Assembly (NCBI GenBank): GCA_011033025.1
Contig: WFMF01000354.1
Location: 62,001 to 126,000, forward strand
Direction of reading: 5' to 3'
DNA from: Beroe forskalii
Taxonomy: Eukaryota; Ctenophora; Nuda; Beroida; Beroidae
DNA: 64,000 nt
The notes beneath the pieces are model-generated. The model worked only from the letters and a program-made list of their open reading frames with translations. It searched no databases and had not been told where the DNA came from. This document shows, piece after piece, positions 37,422 to 48,300 of this stretch. How positions within the stretch are numbered: the stretch's first letter is position 1; every line of letters begins with the position of its first letter. The translations under genes and the position numbers were made by a program.

Positions 37422-37574
37422 GCGCGCATGACATATCAATAATTTGTGATAGTCAATGCGCGAGCAAATACGACAGAGTGTCGGATTTGACCCTAGGCAA
37501 ATATGACACCTTGTCGTTCCAATACGACACCCTGTCATATCCAATACGACAAGGTGTCATTGTTTTTTTTATGA
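37422..37574. repeat. Short palindromic repeats outside the composite
   Basis: AATACGACACC, ACACCTTGTCG and their complements recur several times in 100 bases, preceded by CGCGCGCGCATG. They resemble a single palindrome at about 17730. Confidence 0.5.
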
Positions 37575-37918
37575 GGGTAATGAATGTCCGAAACCTTCAC
37601 ATCTACCACTGCGGTAACGAAATTTTCAAAATACTCAAATTTAGAACCCCCATATGTATGTTCGAAAACTTTTTACTATCCAAAAGGAATGGAAAAGAAA
37701 CCAGACTGTTAACTCCTACCCCATCTAATAGCTTTTTCTATATAGGTAGCCTCGTATGGAATGTTGTCCGAGAACTCATCAAAATTTATGATTTTTCATT
37801 CAAAATAGGTCCTACTAAATCACAAATCAAAGAAAAAATTCTCAAAATCCAAAACGAAGGTGATCCATGTGATTGGCAGCATGGGACCTGGAACACTCTG
37901 CAGTATCATCAGTACTAA
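37575..37918 (+). pseudogene. 3' end of a LINE ORF2, 5'-truncated
   Basis: The plus-strand frame ends with RLLTPTPSNSFFYIGSLVWN, then FKIGPTKSQIKEKILK and a terminal DPCDWQHGTWN before the stop at 37916. The pattern of a TP.SN.F..GSLVWN block followed by K..IK..IL and an acidic-aromatic end is typical of the last 100 residues of LINE reverse transcriptase proteins. The frame continues upstream into the palindromic repeats, so the true 5' break is near 37575. It belongs to a different LINE from the one at 9-13.6 kb. Confidence 0.65.
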
Positions 37919-38978
37919 ACTTTATCTCGAAGCCTCCATGAATTAAAGACTATACCCTGTGCATTCAAAGTAGGCAGGAAAGATGATGTCATTATCATAA
38001 TATCATGATGTAGTGAGTTGATGACGTCAAACCGCCTATTTCTCGTGCACTGCGTTTAATTTGAGAATTTGCAGCAGTTACACATAATTAATTTATCTGT
38101 AATCACAATAAAATGAAAACCCCATGCCCAGTCTCTTGTTACATTGAAACATTCAGCCAAATTCATAAAATGTTTTGTTTGTTGACATAATATTGCCTAT
38201 TTAATAAGTTGATATTATGTAACTTAATGAGTTTAACATTAAGTATGTTGAAAAGTTTGAAACTCATCCATTTCAAGAAAATTGACTTCGCCTACATTAT
38301 ACAAACACAATAAAATATTCTTATAATGATATATACTAGAAACAAAGACTATCCTAGCTTCAAGTGCTGGTACACTTAAAGGAAGCAATAAGCCTCCAGC
38401 CTTGCGACCTTGCGTTTCGCCAGCACTTGTAAGCCTACCTCACTGGGTAGGAGGTCATCTAAAGGCGTGGGCTAAGTCAAAATCAAAGAAATTTTACTCC
38501 TGATCACTTTGTTAGAATTTTCTAATGTCCTAATGTTATACAATTCCCTACACCCTGATATCAGAACCCTATCATCTGTATGCTCTAATGTTAGAGTTTC
38601 CCTATCACCCTGAAACCAGAATCCCTCTATTAGAATATTCTAATCCATATTGATTTCAATATTACCCTGAAACCAGAATTTTTATCATATTTTGTATATA
38701 TTCAGTATTTAGGCGTGTATAAAGAAATGCGAAATAAACTTTTGTTTTATTCTGAAAACTTTTGTTTTATTCTGAATAGACGGGCAACGTGACGCGAACG
38801 TCCGTCGAACTCGATTACATGTTACAGCGGTATACAATTACACTGTGCACACCCCTAAATCTAAAAGTAAATTTACAGAACTGTTTCGTCGACTGTTATA
38901 GCAGTCGACGGACTTTCCCGTCGAGTCCAACTCTATTTCTTCTCACTGGATGGATTACAAATACAAGTGTGACGCATT
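37919..38978. other. Intergenic with short repeats
   Basis: The start is probably the LINE 3' untranslated part. A CAAGTGCTGG/CCAGCACTTG inverted pair lies at about 38360-38430, and imperfect repeats of CACCCTGAAACCAGAAT at 38560-38690. The 19-base phrase ending TTGTTTTATTCTGAA is doubled at 38740-38780. No gene is seen. Confidence 0.5.
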
Positions 38979-39151
38979 ATATGTGTGCAGATCCCTCGAT
39001 TGACAGAGGCCTCGGCCTCGATAAAGACGCGCGGATTTCCTCTGCGCGCTTCAACTTTCTAATTCTATAGAATTAGAAATTCCGTCAAAAGCACGCAATT
39101 TTGCGCTTCTTTATCGAGACCTTTTTTCAATCGAGCGGTCTGCACACATAT
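38979..39151. repeat. Hairpin element, about 173 bp
   Basis: ATATGTGTGCAG and its complement bound two arms that include TCGATTGA and CTCGATAAAGA in inverted order. The centre is the palindrome TCTAATTCTATAGAATTAGA. It lies just outside the foldback nest that follows. Confidence 0.7.
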
Positions 39152-39398
39152 GGGTGACTTGTCAGACGTTGTTTCGACGGGCGATGTCCGTCCCTTTCTT
39201 CTGACTTGTTGTTGGACGCAAAGTGACGTCCAAATGTGGAACGCCGCGCGCGCGAGGGTAGGGTAACATCCTACGAACGTTGTTTGACCCCTTCGCCTTC
39301 GGCGGGCGCGTCAGACAACGTCTGACAACTACTACTAGGGTTACCGAATCGGACAAATATTCGATATTCGATCTTCGAATATCGAATATCAAAAATAG

Positions 39399-39653
39399 GG
39401 TGAGTCTCCCATATAAACGGGAGCCTTCGTTATCTATGACAATGACATCACTCAGAAAAATATAATTAAGCGCACCTAGCGCTTCAAGGACTAGGGTTAG
39501 GGTCAGGATTAGGGTCAGGATTTGTTAGGGTTAGAGTTAGGATTAAGGTTAGGGTTTTGGTTAGGGCGATGGTTAGGTTTAGGATACAGAAAAATTGACG
39601 TTTAGATCTGTGACGTCACTAAGAGCCGTTTATAAATATATGGGAGACATACC
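39399..39653. mobile_element. Nested MITE with telomere-like TTAGGG runs (copy 2)
   Basis: The ends GGTGAGTCTCCCATATAA and TATATGGGAGACATACC are inverted. AAAAAT lies outside both ends. The interior carries repeated TTAGGG and AGGATT words over about 110 bases and then TTTAGATCTGTGACGTCACT, as in copy 1 at 30356-30790. Confidence 0.7.
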
Positions 39654-39906
39654 AAAAATTCGATATTATATTTATTATTCGAAGCTGTTCGAATATCATG
39701 ATATTCGAAACTATTCGATATTCGCTCAGTATTCGATATTCGATATTCGAAAATCATGATATTCGATACGATTCGATATTCGCTCAGTAATCGATATTCG
39801 AAAGTTTCGAATATCATGATATTCGAAGAAGTATTCGATATTCGATTGTGCGAATATCGAATACCGAATACTAGCGAATATTTTCGAATATATTCGAAAA
39901 TATTGG

Positions 39907-40037
39907 AAGTTGATTGGGGTATGTTGAGTTGATTGGGGTGTGTTATGACTTGATTGGGGTATGTTGATCAACTCATAGCATACCCCTATCAACTCATAAC
40001 ATACCCAAATCAACTCATAACATACCCCAATCAACTT
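39907..40037. repeat. Perfect-ended palindrome of 131 bp
   Basis: AAGTTGATTGGGGTATGTT and its complement bound short repeats of the same words. It interrupts the ATTCGAATA array and would form a long hairpin. Confidence 0.75.
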
Positions 40038-40687
40038 CTAATGTTTTCGAATATTTTCGAATATGTTCGAAAATATTCGCTACTATTCGGTATTCGGTGA
40101 TTCGATATTCGCACAATCGAATATCGAATACTAAAATTCCAAGTATTCGATATTCGATATTCGCTCAATCGAATATCGAATAGTAAAATTCCAAGTATTC
40201 GGTATTCGAAGATTCGATATTCGTTCAATCGAATATCGAATATATTTTCGAATACCCTGATATTCGAAACTTTTTGAATATATTTTGCGAATATCGAATC
40301 AGGGCGAATATCAAAATATTCGATCAGACCGAATAACGAATATTCGAATATCGAACCCAAGTTTCGAATACTTTCGAATATATTCGGTAACCCTACTGAC
40401 AACCGAAGACAACGTTCTCAGGCGTTGCCTGAAATGCCTGACCCCTCGCGCGCGTTAGACAAAGACAACGTCTGACAAATACAATGGGTGACCGTCCAAA
40501 TGTGGAAACTGGAACTCAGGAACGGGAACGTTGCGTACGTAGGGGTAGGGTAACATAACATCCAACGATTATTAATTATAGAAGGATTTAATAGAAGGAT
40601 GTTACCCCGCGCGCGCAACGCTCCACATTTGGACGGTCACATTTGCGCTCTCCAGTCAGAAGAAATAGACGGGCAACGCCCGTCGAA

Positions 40688-42164
40688 TTGACATTTTATT
40701 GATTGGATGATGTTCCCAGGAAATTTATGATTATATAACATTACATTTAAATCCGTTTTGCGGAAAACAAAAATCAAATCACGATTATATGAATATCGAC
40801 AATTTAAATGCAATTGCAACAAAATTCTAAAATACCAATCAAGTTTGTACTCCATTAAAACAAATAAAAATAACTGTATAACATCAAGACTGTATATCAA
40901 CTGAATAATCTAAGAAGCTTTTGATCGTGACAAATAGTATTACTTTACTTTTTAGTAATTCATTCTCAAAACTCGGCTATCTTTTACAGGCTACGTTTCG
41001 ACTTTGAAACAAAGCATATGTTGAGTCAGTTGTAGCGACTGGCGTGAGGTCAAATTCATAATGCCCCCATGGCAACAGTGTACAGATTACCATATTCCAA
41101 AAAGAAATAATTCCACGATAAAATTAAAATATCGGCCAGGCGTTGAAATGGACCAAAGATACGTAAAAGACCCCTTACTCCAAATTATCAAAACTCAATC
41201 TCGTAATCGAATACCGCAGTATATACCGGTAACTATAAAGGTAACTATAAATGTATTGTATCGTGTCTTGCTTTTGAGTATCTTAAAGTAAAATAAAATA
41301 TCATAAATAACTGTCATTTCTATCTGAAGTCAGCCGGATTCTAATTGGTGACGTATACCCATAGCATCCCGTAATCACTGCTGAGCGTCTTGACATTACC
41401 TGTGACTGTGAGTGTGACGGGCAACTCACGCACTGATTGTCAATCATTACATACTGTCAAAGATACGCCACCGATGTATCCAAATTTATTTGCTTCGTGC
41501 TGTTATAGTACATTAAGTACTGCTTGTATATACAACTATTGTATAGTGTACAATAATACATTGCAATGTTGTGCAATGTACAATGTACAACTACATTGTA
41601 CATCATACATTTATACATTGCACCCCATTGTACAATGTAGAACTTTATCATCAATACCGACAAATAAACTAAAGAAAAACCATATTGCAATCAACTCAAA
41701 GCTCTGGGACTTAAAGTTAAATTTCTGAACTAAATAAACAGTTATAATATTGTCTATTCACTTCAGGGAAACCTACTAATTTTTGCATCTGTTTCGGATA
41801 TAGATTTACAAGATGTTTATACAAAAGCTGTACAAATTGCGACTGCGAGTGTACTATTCGTTTGATCATCATTATATGTTATCAAATTATGTAATCAAAA
41901 GCAACGTGTTGATGCCATTGATCATGTTGGCGAAACATGGCACCAGTTTTAGATCACTAAAGAGTATCTGAAAATCCATTTCCATCTTTACACGAGCTAT
42001 ATGCAGCATTAAATCACCCAATCTGATACCAGTGTTAATCACTCAATCTGAAACCAGTATTCATGATGGCCCGATCTGACACGGACAGTGACACCAATGA
42101 TTCACTTGAAACCATTAATATGACTCAACCTGACACCAGTGTTAGGTGGCTTAATCTGAATCCC
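40688..42164. other. Downstream flank of the FHOD gene
   Basis: This holds no other gene. The part from about 41950 to 42164 is likely FHOD 3' untranslated sequence, with loose repeats of CTGACACCAGTGTT. A possible minus-strand polyadenylation signal (AATAAA) lies at 41485-41490. A patch of TGTACAATG palindromes covers about 41540-41640. Confidence 0.4.
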
Positions 42165-42352
42165 TCACTTGATACCTGCAGCCAACATGTCCTCTTCGGT
42201 GATGCCGCTTTTCAAAGTTCTACGAAGCGATTTACGCTGAGCCACCTTCGATTTAAGCCGTTGCCGTGTTCGCTTGCGCGGCTTCTCTGATTGCAGGGCA
42301 TCTTCCAGAGAGATCGTCACCTCTTCCGGGGTGTCACAGCTCTCTGGTCCGA
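42165..42352 (-). CDS. FHOD: FHOD exon o: DAD-like tail and stop
   Basis: The acceptor CTCTCCTCAG joins in phase. It encodes EEVTISLEDALQSEKPRKRT and RKSLRRTLKSGITEEDMLAA, then GIK and TGA at 42165-42167. The RKSLRRTLKSG core is identical to FHOD1, where ROCK kinase phosphorylation of this tail relieves autoinhibition. Confidence 0.95.
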
Positions 42353-45300
42353 CTGAGGAGAGAGTGAAAGAGTGAATAAGGAGGAGTATTAAGAGACAGT
42401 GGATTAGGAGGGGGGTTGATTAGTCGATAAGGGAGGTGGATTGGTAGCTTCTGATGATGATATGGATGTTCTTAATGAAGAATCGGTGTACCTCAGCACT
42501 CAGCAGAGATAACAATTTGCCAATTTTTCGAGCCAAGATCGTCAACAAGGTGATAGCCTAGAGCTGATACTTACAATTGCCGGTTTTTGACTTGGATAAG
42601 AACTTCTTTGCCTTGAAGTCCGTATTCTTGATGGCAGTAATGCCGTTGTTGTTGTTGCTGTTGAGGTTACTGCTACTGGTGTTGGTGTTGTTCTTAGCTT
42701 TCTCTATTTCCGCCTGTTTCAGGTCTGTAATCTTGATGCCACGAGTTTTACGACGTTCCTTCAATGATGGTAATTGGTATTGGAAATAAAGAAAACGGGT
42801 GGTGTAAGGGGTTGCGGTGAGGCTAACTTTGGCAAACACCTTTTTGCCAAACCCAAAAAGGGGGATTCATTTCAGAGTATTGTCAAAACTTTTCAGTACG
42901 ATCCCGCCCCACAAGACAACGAGCATATTTAACTCAAAATAATTATATCAACTTCAAAAAAAACTGCACTGCAATTACTGATGCTGATAAAATGTCTCAC
43001 CTTCATTTTCTTCAATTTTGCCTGCTCCTGAATCACTGCTTCGATAGCTGTCCTGTATTCCAAGGCAAATTCGCTAATTGTGCGACAAAACTCGTCAGGG
43101 GGAATGAACCTGGGGGATTATTCATTAATTACCACAGCTGGTTTCGCAACTTTGAGAAATAAGAATCATTACGAAATTTCCGAGTAGTGCGCCACTATGA
43201 ATGTGCGTAAGTGCGTAGCATATTGTTAAATCAGTGTCACGTACGTACAAATGGAGATCGTGTGGAAATTACAGAAGGAATTCTCATAACTTATGATATC
43301 TACGTAAGAGGCTTTGAAAGACTCTGGGTGCCAAAAGATCGCCATTAAAAGGAGAGGGTTGAAACTTGAAGCAATGGGAATAACATGAAATCCAATGGAA
43401 TATATAATGGAAAAAAAACAGAAAAAAAAACAGGGACACTTACTTCTTGGCGGGGTCTATTCCGAAGTAGAGGAGGAGGGCGGAGTAGCGGTTCTTCACC
43501 CTCCTCATTACCACCCGGAGAATGTTGATCCGCTCTGCGACATGCTTCAGGAACGTCAACTGATTCATCATCACATCGTTAGTACTCGTTGTGTGCTTAC
43601 TGATGGAGGAGAGCTTCACATTAGTAATAGTATGACAAAAGATACATAGGGCCCATATTCATTGGATTGAGACCTACTTTTGCGCACATATCTGAAGGAT
43701 GAAAGTGTACTTTTTATGGAACTCGGAAAAACGGTTTAAATGATCAACACAATAAGTCTAAAGATTGGTTTTTCTTGTCAAAAGTTCCTAATCGGTCTCC
43801 CTTTAATAAACTTGATTGAGCCTGTGAGTCTGGTTACTGATGAGTTGACACTTTACCCGATGTAATATCCGATATGGACGAGTCTTACAATATATAAACC
43901 GGATCTATACCTGATGGTCCGGAGATCCTCCCAGGACCTATCACACTGCTCGTCCATCTTCTGCATGGTTAGTTCCACCTCGTCAAAGGAAACTCTACCG
44001 ATCCGATGCGTGTGCTTTATCTCCTGAAATTATCATTATTTCGGCATGGAAAAATGAGAAAATACAACCATAGTATTAATGAATCATAATTGCCAACTCA
44101 TAAACGTTACAAAAACTCGGCTTCGGCCAAACTCGGCCTCATTATTTCAAACCAAGGATCTCAAGTAAAATAACCTTGTGGAGGTCGCCCTGAGAGGGGT
44201 GGCTCTCGTGCATCATGTTCGCGATGTGGAATATCAGGGTCTGTTTCTTCACCGTGTCCTTGATGTCAGCTACCTTGCTCAGGAAGCTGATGTCGAAACC
44301 GTCACTGCTCTCCTGAAGAAACGGAAGAGGTGTTACAACTTGCGATATTATTTGGAGCACAATGATCATGATCGGTGGTGAAGTGATCTACCGTTACTCA
44401 TGGCTTCGAATTTGAATCATTTAAGCATTTATGACATTCGTTGTTAAAATTCAATAAAAACCTGTCTGAGGAAGTTTCCAATTTCCAGCAAGTAACTGAT
44501 AATGAGATGGAGGGTTGTACAGGACTGTAGCTCGGTGCAGCATTCCTTCAGATCCATCAGATAATCTGCAACCTTAAGTTCGAAATGGTTTTGTTAATTT
44601 GGGGAGAATGAATTTGAAGAGTTTGATAGAAGTGATCGAAACTGCTTGCACTAAAGCAGTCATACTTCATAGCGATGGTAGCAAGGAAACAACTGATCTA
44701 AAAAGTAAGAAGCATGAGAGCAGAGATATCTAAGATTTGGAGATTGATCTCTGAATAGAAGGTACGCACCTCATCTTCCAGGGCATCGAAGTCTATGGTG
44801 AAGGCCCAGATGTTGAGCCTGCACCTGATGTTGGGTATTACGGACAGAGTATGGATGTACTCTTCCTCCTTTCCCAGCGGAATGTCGGGGTTAGCCAACT
44901 TAGCTTCCAGGATCTGATTCTTCTCCTCCTCAGTTGGTAACAGCTTCGCCAACGACTGTCAGAGGAGAAGGGGGTTAGGTTCTAGGGTGTAACACCTGAA
45001 TGATAGCGTAGATGTCATGAGGTTGAGTATTGAGTGCATCATTCTAAAATTTCCGACTTACGCGGCACCATGGACGTACGGAGATTTACAGTAGCAGAAG
45101 GCATCCTCAGATCTAACGACATCTACTCATATTCTACGTTACTAATCGTTTATAATCCGATTCAAGGAACTTAAATCTTCATAGTACCATTAAGTTTGTA
45201 CAAATTCTGACTCACAAATCATCGATCGTCTGTTTAAATATTAATATCTCACCGCTATGCTTTCTCTGGAGATGAGGGAACGGTCCATGCTCATGATGGC

Positions 45301-48300
45301 TTTTTTGATGTGTTTGGCGGGTGGGAGCTTAGCCATGGCTATGCCAACTTCCCTCGACCTGTTGCCCTCCAGGACACGGATAACCTTGAGCGGGGCGGCC
45401 TTCTCTACATCCAGCGACCTCTTACTTTCCACCTTTTTCTTAGTGAACAGCTGCGTCAACTGATCGTAGTCTATCTTGACAGGTGGTCGCTCCACCCAGA
45501 TTGATTTTGCGCCCTCTAGCTTCTCAGCTGCGTGTACAGGAATGGAGGGCGGTAGTCCGGTAGTTTTATTCAGTGCTACCTTATTCCAGAATACTCTGAC
45601 AAGATCGTTTTTAAGGGGTGTCCTTCGCAAAGTTCCCATCCCATCTGATTCAATGTTTATGGCTGGAGTGCCGGGGGCGCAGGGAGGGGCAGGAGCGGGA
45701 GGCGCCCCAGGGGGAGGGGGTGCCCCAGGGGGCGGTGGTGCTCGAGGAGGCGTGGGGGCGCTTGGCGGTGTTCTCAGGAAGAGTGGGGGCGGAGGAGGGA
45801 CGGCAGGCGGTGGGGGCGGAGCTCCAGGCGGTCTGGGTGGGATGGGCGATGAGGAGGGCGTGCCGGGGGAGGGTGGGATGGGCGGGGCAGGAGGCGGCAG
45901 TGGTGGTGTTCGAGGGGATGGGGGCGCAGGAGGAGCTGGCGGAGCGCCAGGAACAGGAGGAGCAGGTGGGGCGCCTGGCACTGGCGGAGCACTCGGTGGG
46001 CGTGGGGAACTGGGAGGGCGCAGGGAGTCACTGTCACTATCTGGCGCAGGAGCAACAGGCTGAGCAGGCTTACTGACGATAACTGTCTTGATGTCGATGT
46101 CGTCTTTGTCACCAAGGTCGGCGAAGTTGTGATTCTTGATGGCAAGCGAGCTGTTGTTGACATCAAATGTGGTCGGACGACTCAGACAGGCAGGATCGAA
46201 TACATTCTTCTCTTCCTCCTCCTCCAGCTCTTCCAACAACACACTCGCCTCATTCAAAACCTCAGCTTTCTGTGGGTAGACAGTGGTTCACATGAAATTA
46301 GAGAAAACCTGCCAGGAAAATATGCAAATTAAACTCAGAATAAAACTGCCATAAGGAAGCTTATCATTTCAAATGCAGATTGCAGAGTGACTCAGACGCA
46401 AAAGCCAAATTAAAATTATGTGAGCTCACGCCCCGAAACCAACTTACCTCTTCTTTAACTCTGCCCGTGTCAATGGGCTCTGACTTCCTCATGTTTTTGA
46501 TGACATCGATCTTGTTTTTGAGCTTAGACCAGCTGGTGTTGTTTGAGTTCTTCAGAAGCTCACTATCTTTATCTGGCAATTCTCCTTTGTGATCCTTCTG
46601 GTTCGCTTGAACTGTTTCTTCGAACTTCTTACCCACTGAAAGAAACTTCCTAAATACTCATCAGCAACAAGTGATTGAACAACACACATACGGGAAATAA
46701 TGTGCAGTGATATCCTGGCCATGGCTCTAGGCATTGGCATCGAACAGCAATTAATACAATTTCCCTAAATAGCTACTTGTCATTTGTGCGACGCGAAATA
46801 TCTAAATTCACTGCTATGAATGCCCATTTGAACACTACCTGAATAGGGGATACCTACTCAAATAGCAGCAAGTTGCATCATTCCAATACTTAATATTAAG
46901 TAATTCACAATACCCCCATTAGTGGGTTGACGGATGTCAAGCTTGGGTGAATTGCGCATAAAAGCGTAGCAACGTATCAAGATAGTGCTAAGATAATACG
47001 GAGACGGTCACATAATCGGAATTGGTGAAAAAGGCCATATCTGTCAATGCTGAAAGTGAATAGCGTGAATATGCAACTTCCAACCTCCAAGAGCAGTTCT
47101 TTGATTTAAAGGTGCTTTCAGGAGGTCCATCAGACGGTATTACATAATTGGTGGAATGTGTCAAAATTTAAATAAAGGGGACGAGCGTCCATACTTAACT
47201 TATGAATTTTATGGTTTGATCAAAATTGGCGGAAAAGCCCATGTTTGTAATTTTCAGCTCTGAAACTGAATGCTGTGAAGACACAGCTGTCATTGGAGTT
47301 AGCTGTCAGGAACGGTTTCTGGCTGCTCTCAGGGAGTCACAAAAATATAATTTAGCAAAAATCCTGTGTCTGGTTGTGAAAATACAACTGTCATAAAAAT
47401 CAGGGACAGTTCTTTGCAACGGTATCAGAATGAATGGAATGTGTCAACTTCAAGGTACGGAGCGCCTAAAAAATTCGCAAATACGCCATATGGTAACAAA
47501 AAGTTCTATTAGGATAAAAAGAGTCAAAAGGCATGTAAGAGCTTCATAGATTGTCATCAAGTGTCAAAAAACTTCAAAAGTGTACGAAATTAGGAAATAT
47601 GACTGAATGAAAATACTGCGGGCCACCCACAAAATAATTATATTGATCTGAACTCTGAACTCTGAAGCAAATGGTATTACCAGTTATCATGATGATAGAA
47701 ATCCTGCTACCATGACCACACAATCAATTCTACAATGTTCATGCTATCACTTTGGCAACCTGGTAACACTTGCTCTAGTATGCTATCACCAAGGAAGTAA
47801 CACTCACATCTGTCATCTCTAGTTTTCTTGTCGTCCTCTGACTTAATGTTCAGCAGAGTCCGCCGTCTCCTAAGTCTCTTCTCTGCCTTCTCTCTCCGCT
47901 CCTGTATCATGGCTATCCGGGCAGCGTCCGTCTTCTGTGGGGGCGGGGGTGGACCTGAAATCAGTGCCTTGGGTTAGGGTCCGTCTTCTGTGGGGGCGGG
48001 GGTGGACCTGAAATCAGTGCCGTGGGTTAGGGTCCGTCTTCTGTGGGGCGGGGGTGGACCTGAAATCAGTGCCCTGGGTTAGGGTCCGTCTTCTGTGGGG
48101 GCGGGGGTGGACCTGAAATCAGTGCCTTGGGTTAGGGTCCGTCTTCTGTGGGGGCGGGGTAGACCTGAAATCAGTGCCTTGGGTTAGGGTCCGTCTTCTG
48201 TGGGGCGGGGGTGGACCTGAAATCAGTGCCTTGGGTTAGGGTTCGTCTTCTGTGGGGGCGGGGTGGACCTGAAATCAGTGCCTTGGGTTAGGGTCCGTCT

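Larger units (their letters stand above)
39337..40394. mobile_element. Nested AT-rich palindromic element made of TATTCGAATA words
   Basis: The ends AGGGTTACCGAAT and its complement are flanked by ACT on both sides (39334-39336 and 40395-40397). Almost the whole body is repeats of ATTCGATATTCG and TATTCGAATA, which are palindromic, so both strands look alike. Two further units sit inside it (39399-39653 and 39907-40037). Confidence 0.75.
39173..40687. mobile_element. Foldback element with nested insertions, about 1.5 kb
   Basis: Arms starting TTCGACGGGCG pair 39173-39280 with about 40565-40687 and share TTTCTTCTGACT, GTCCAAATGTGGA and a CGCGCGCG run followed by GGGTAACATCC. A lone arm of the same family lies at about 48500-48650. 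The centre is filled by the unit at 39337-40394. Confidence 0.7.

Noticed and set aside
36892-37544. Frames of 127 and 162 codons on both strands of the foldback arm
   Set aside because: They follow the repeat modules, occur in inverted copy at 33 kb with different lengths, and show no protein motif.
39602-40402. Minus-strand frames rich in RISN and EYRI
   Set aside because: They are translations of the palindromic ATTCGATATTCG array.
45476-46076. Long plus-strand frames rich in Gly, Ala and Glu opposite the FH1 exon
   Set aside because: They are the complement of the polyproline-coding exon, which is well supported by homology and phase. The glycine-rich reading has no motif.
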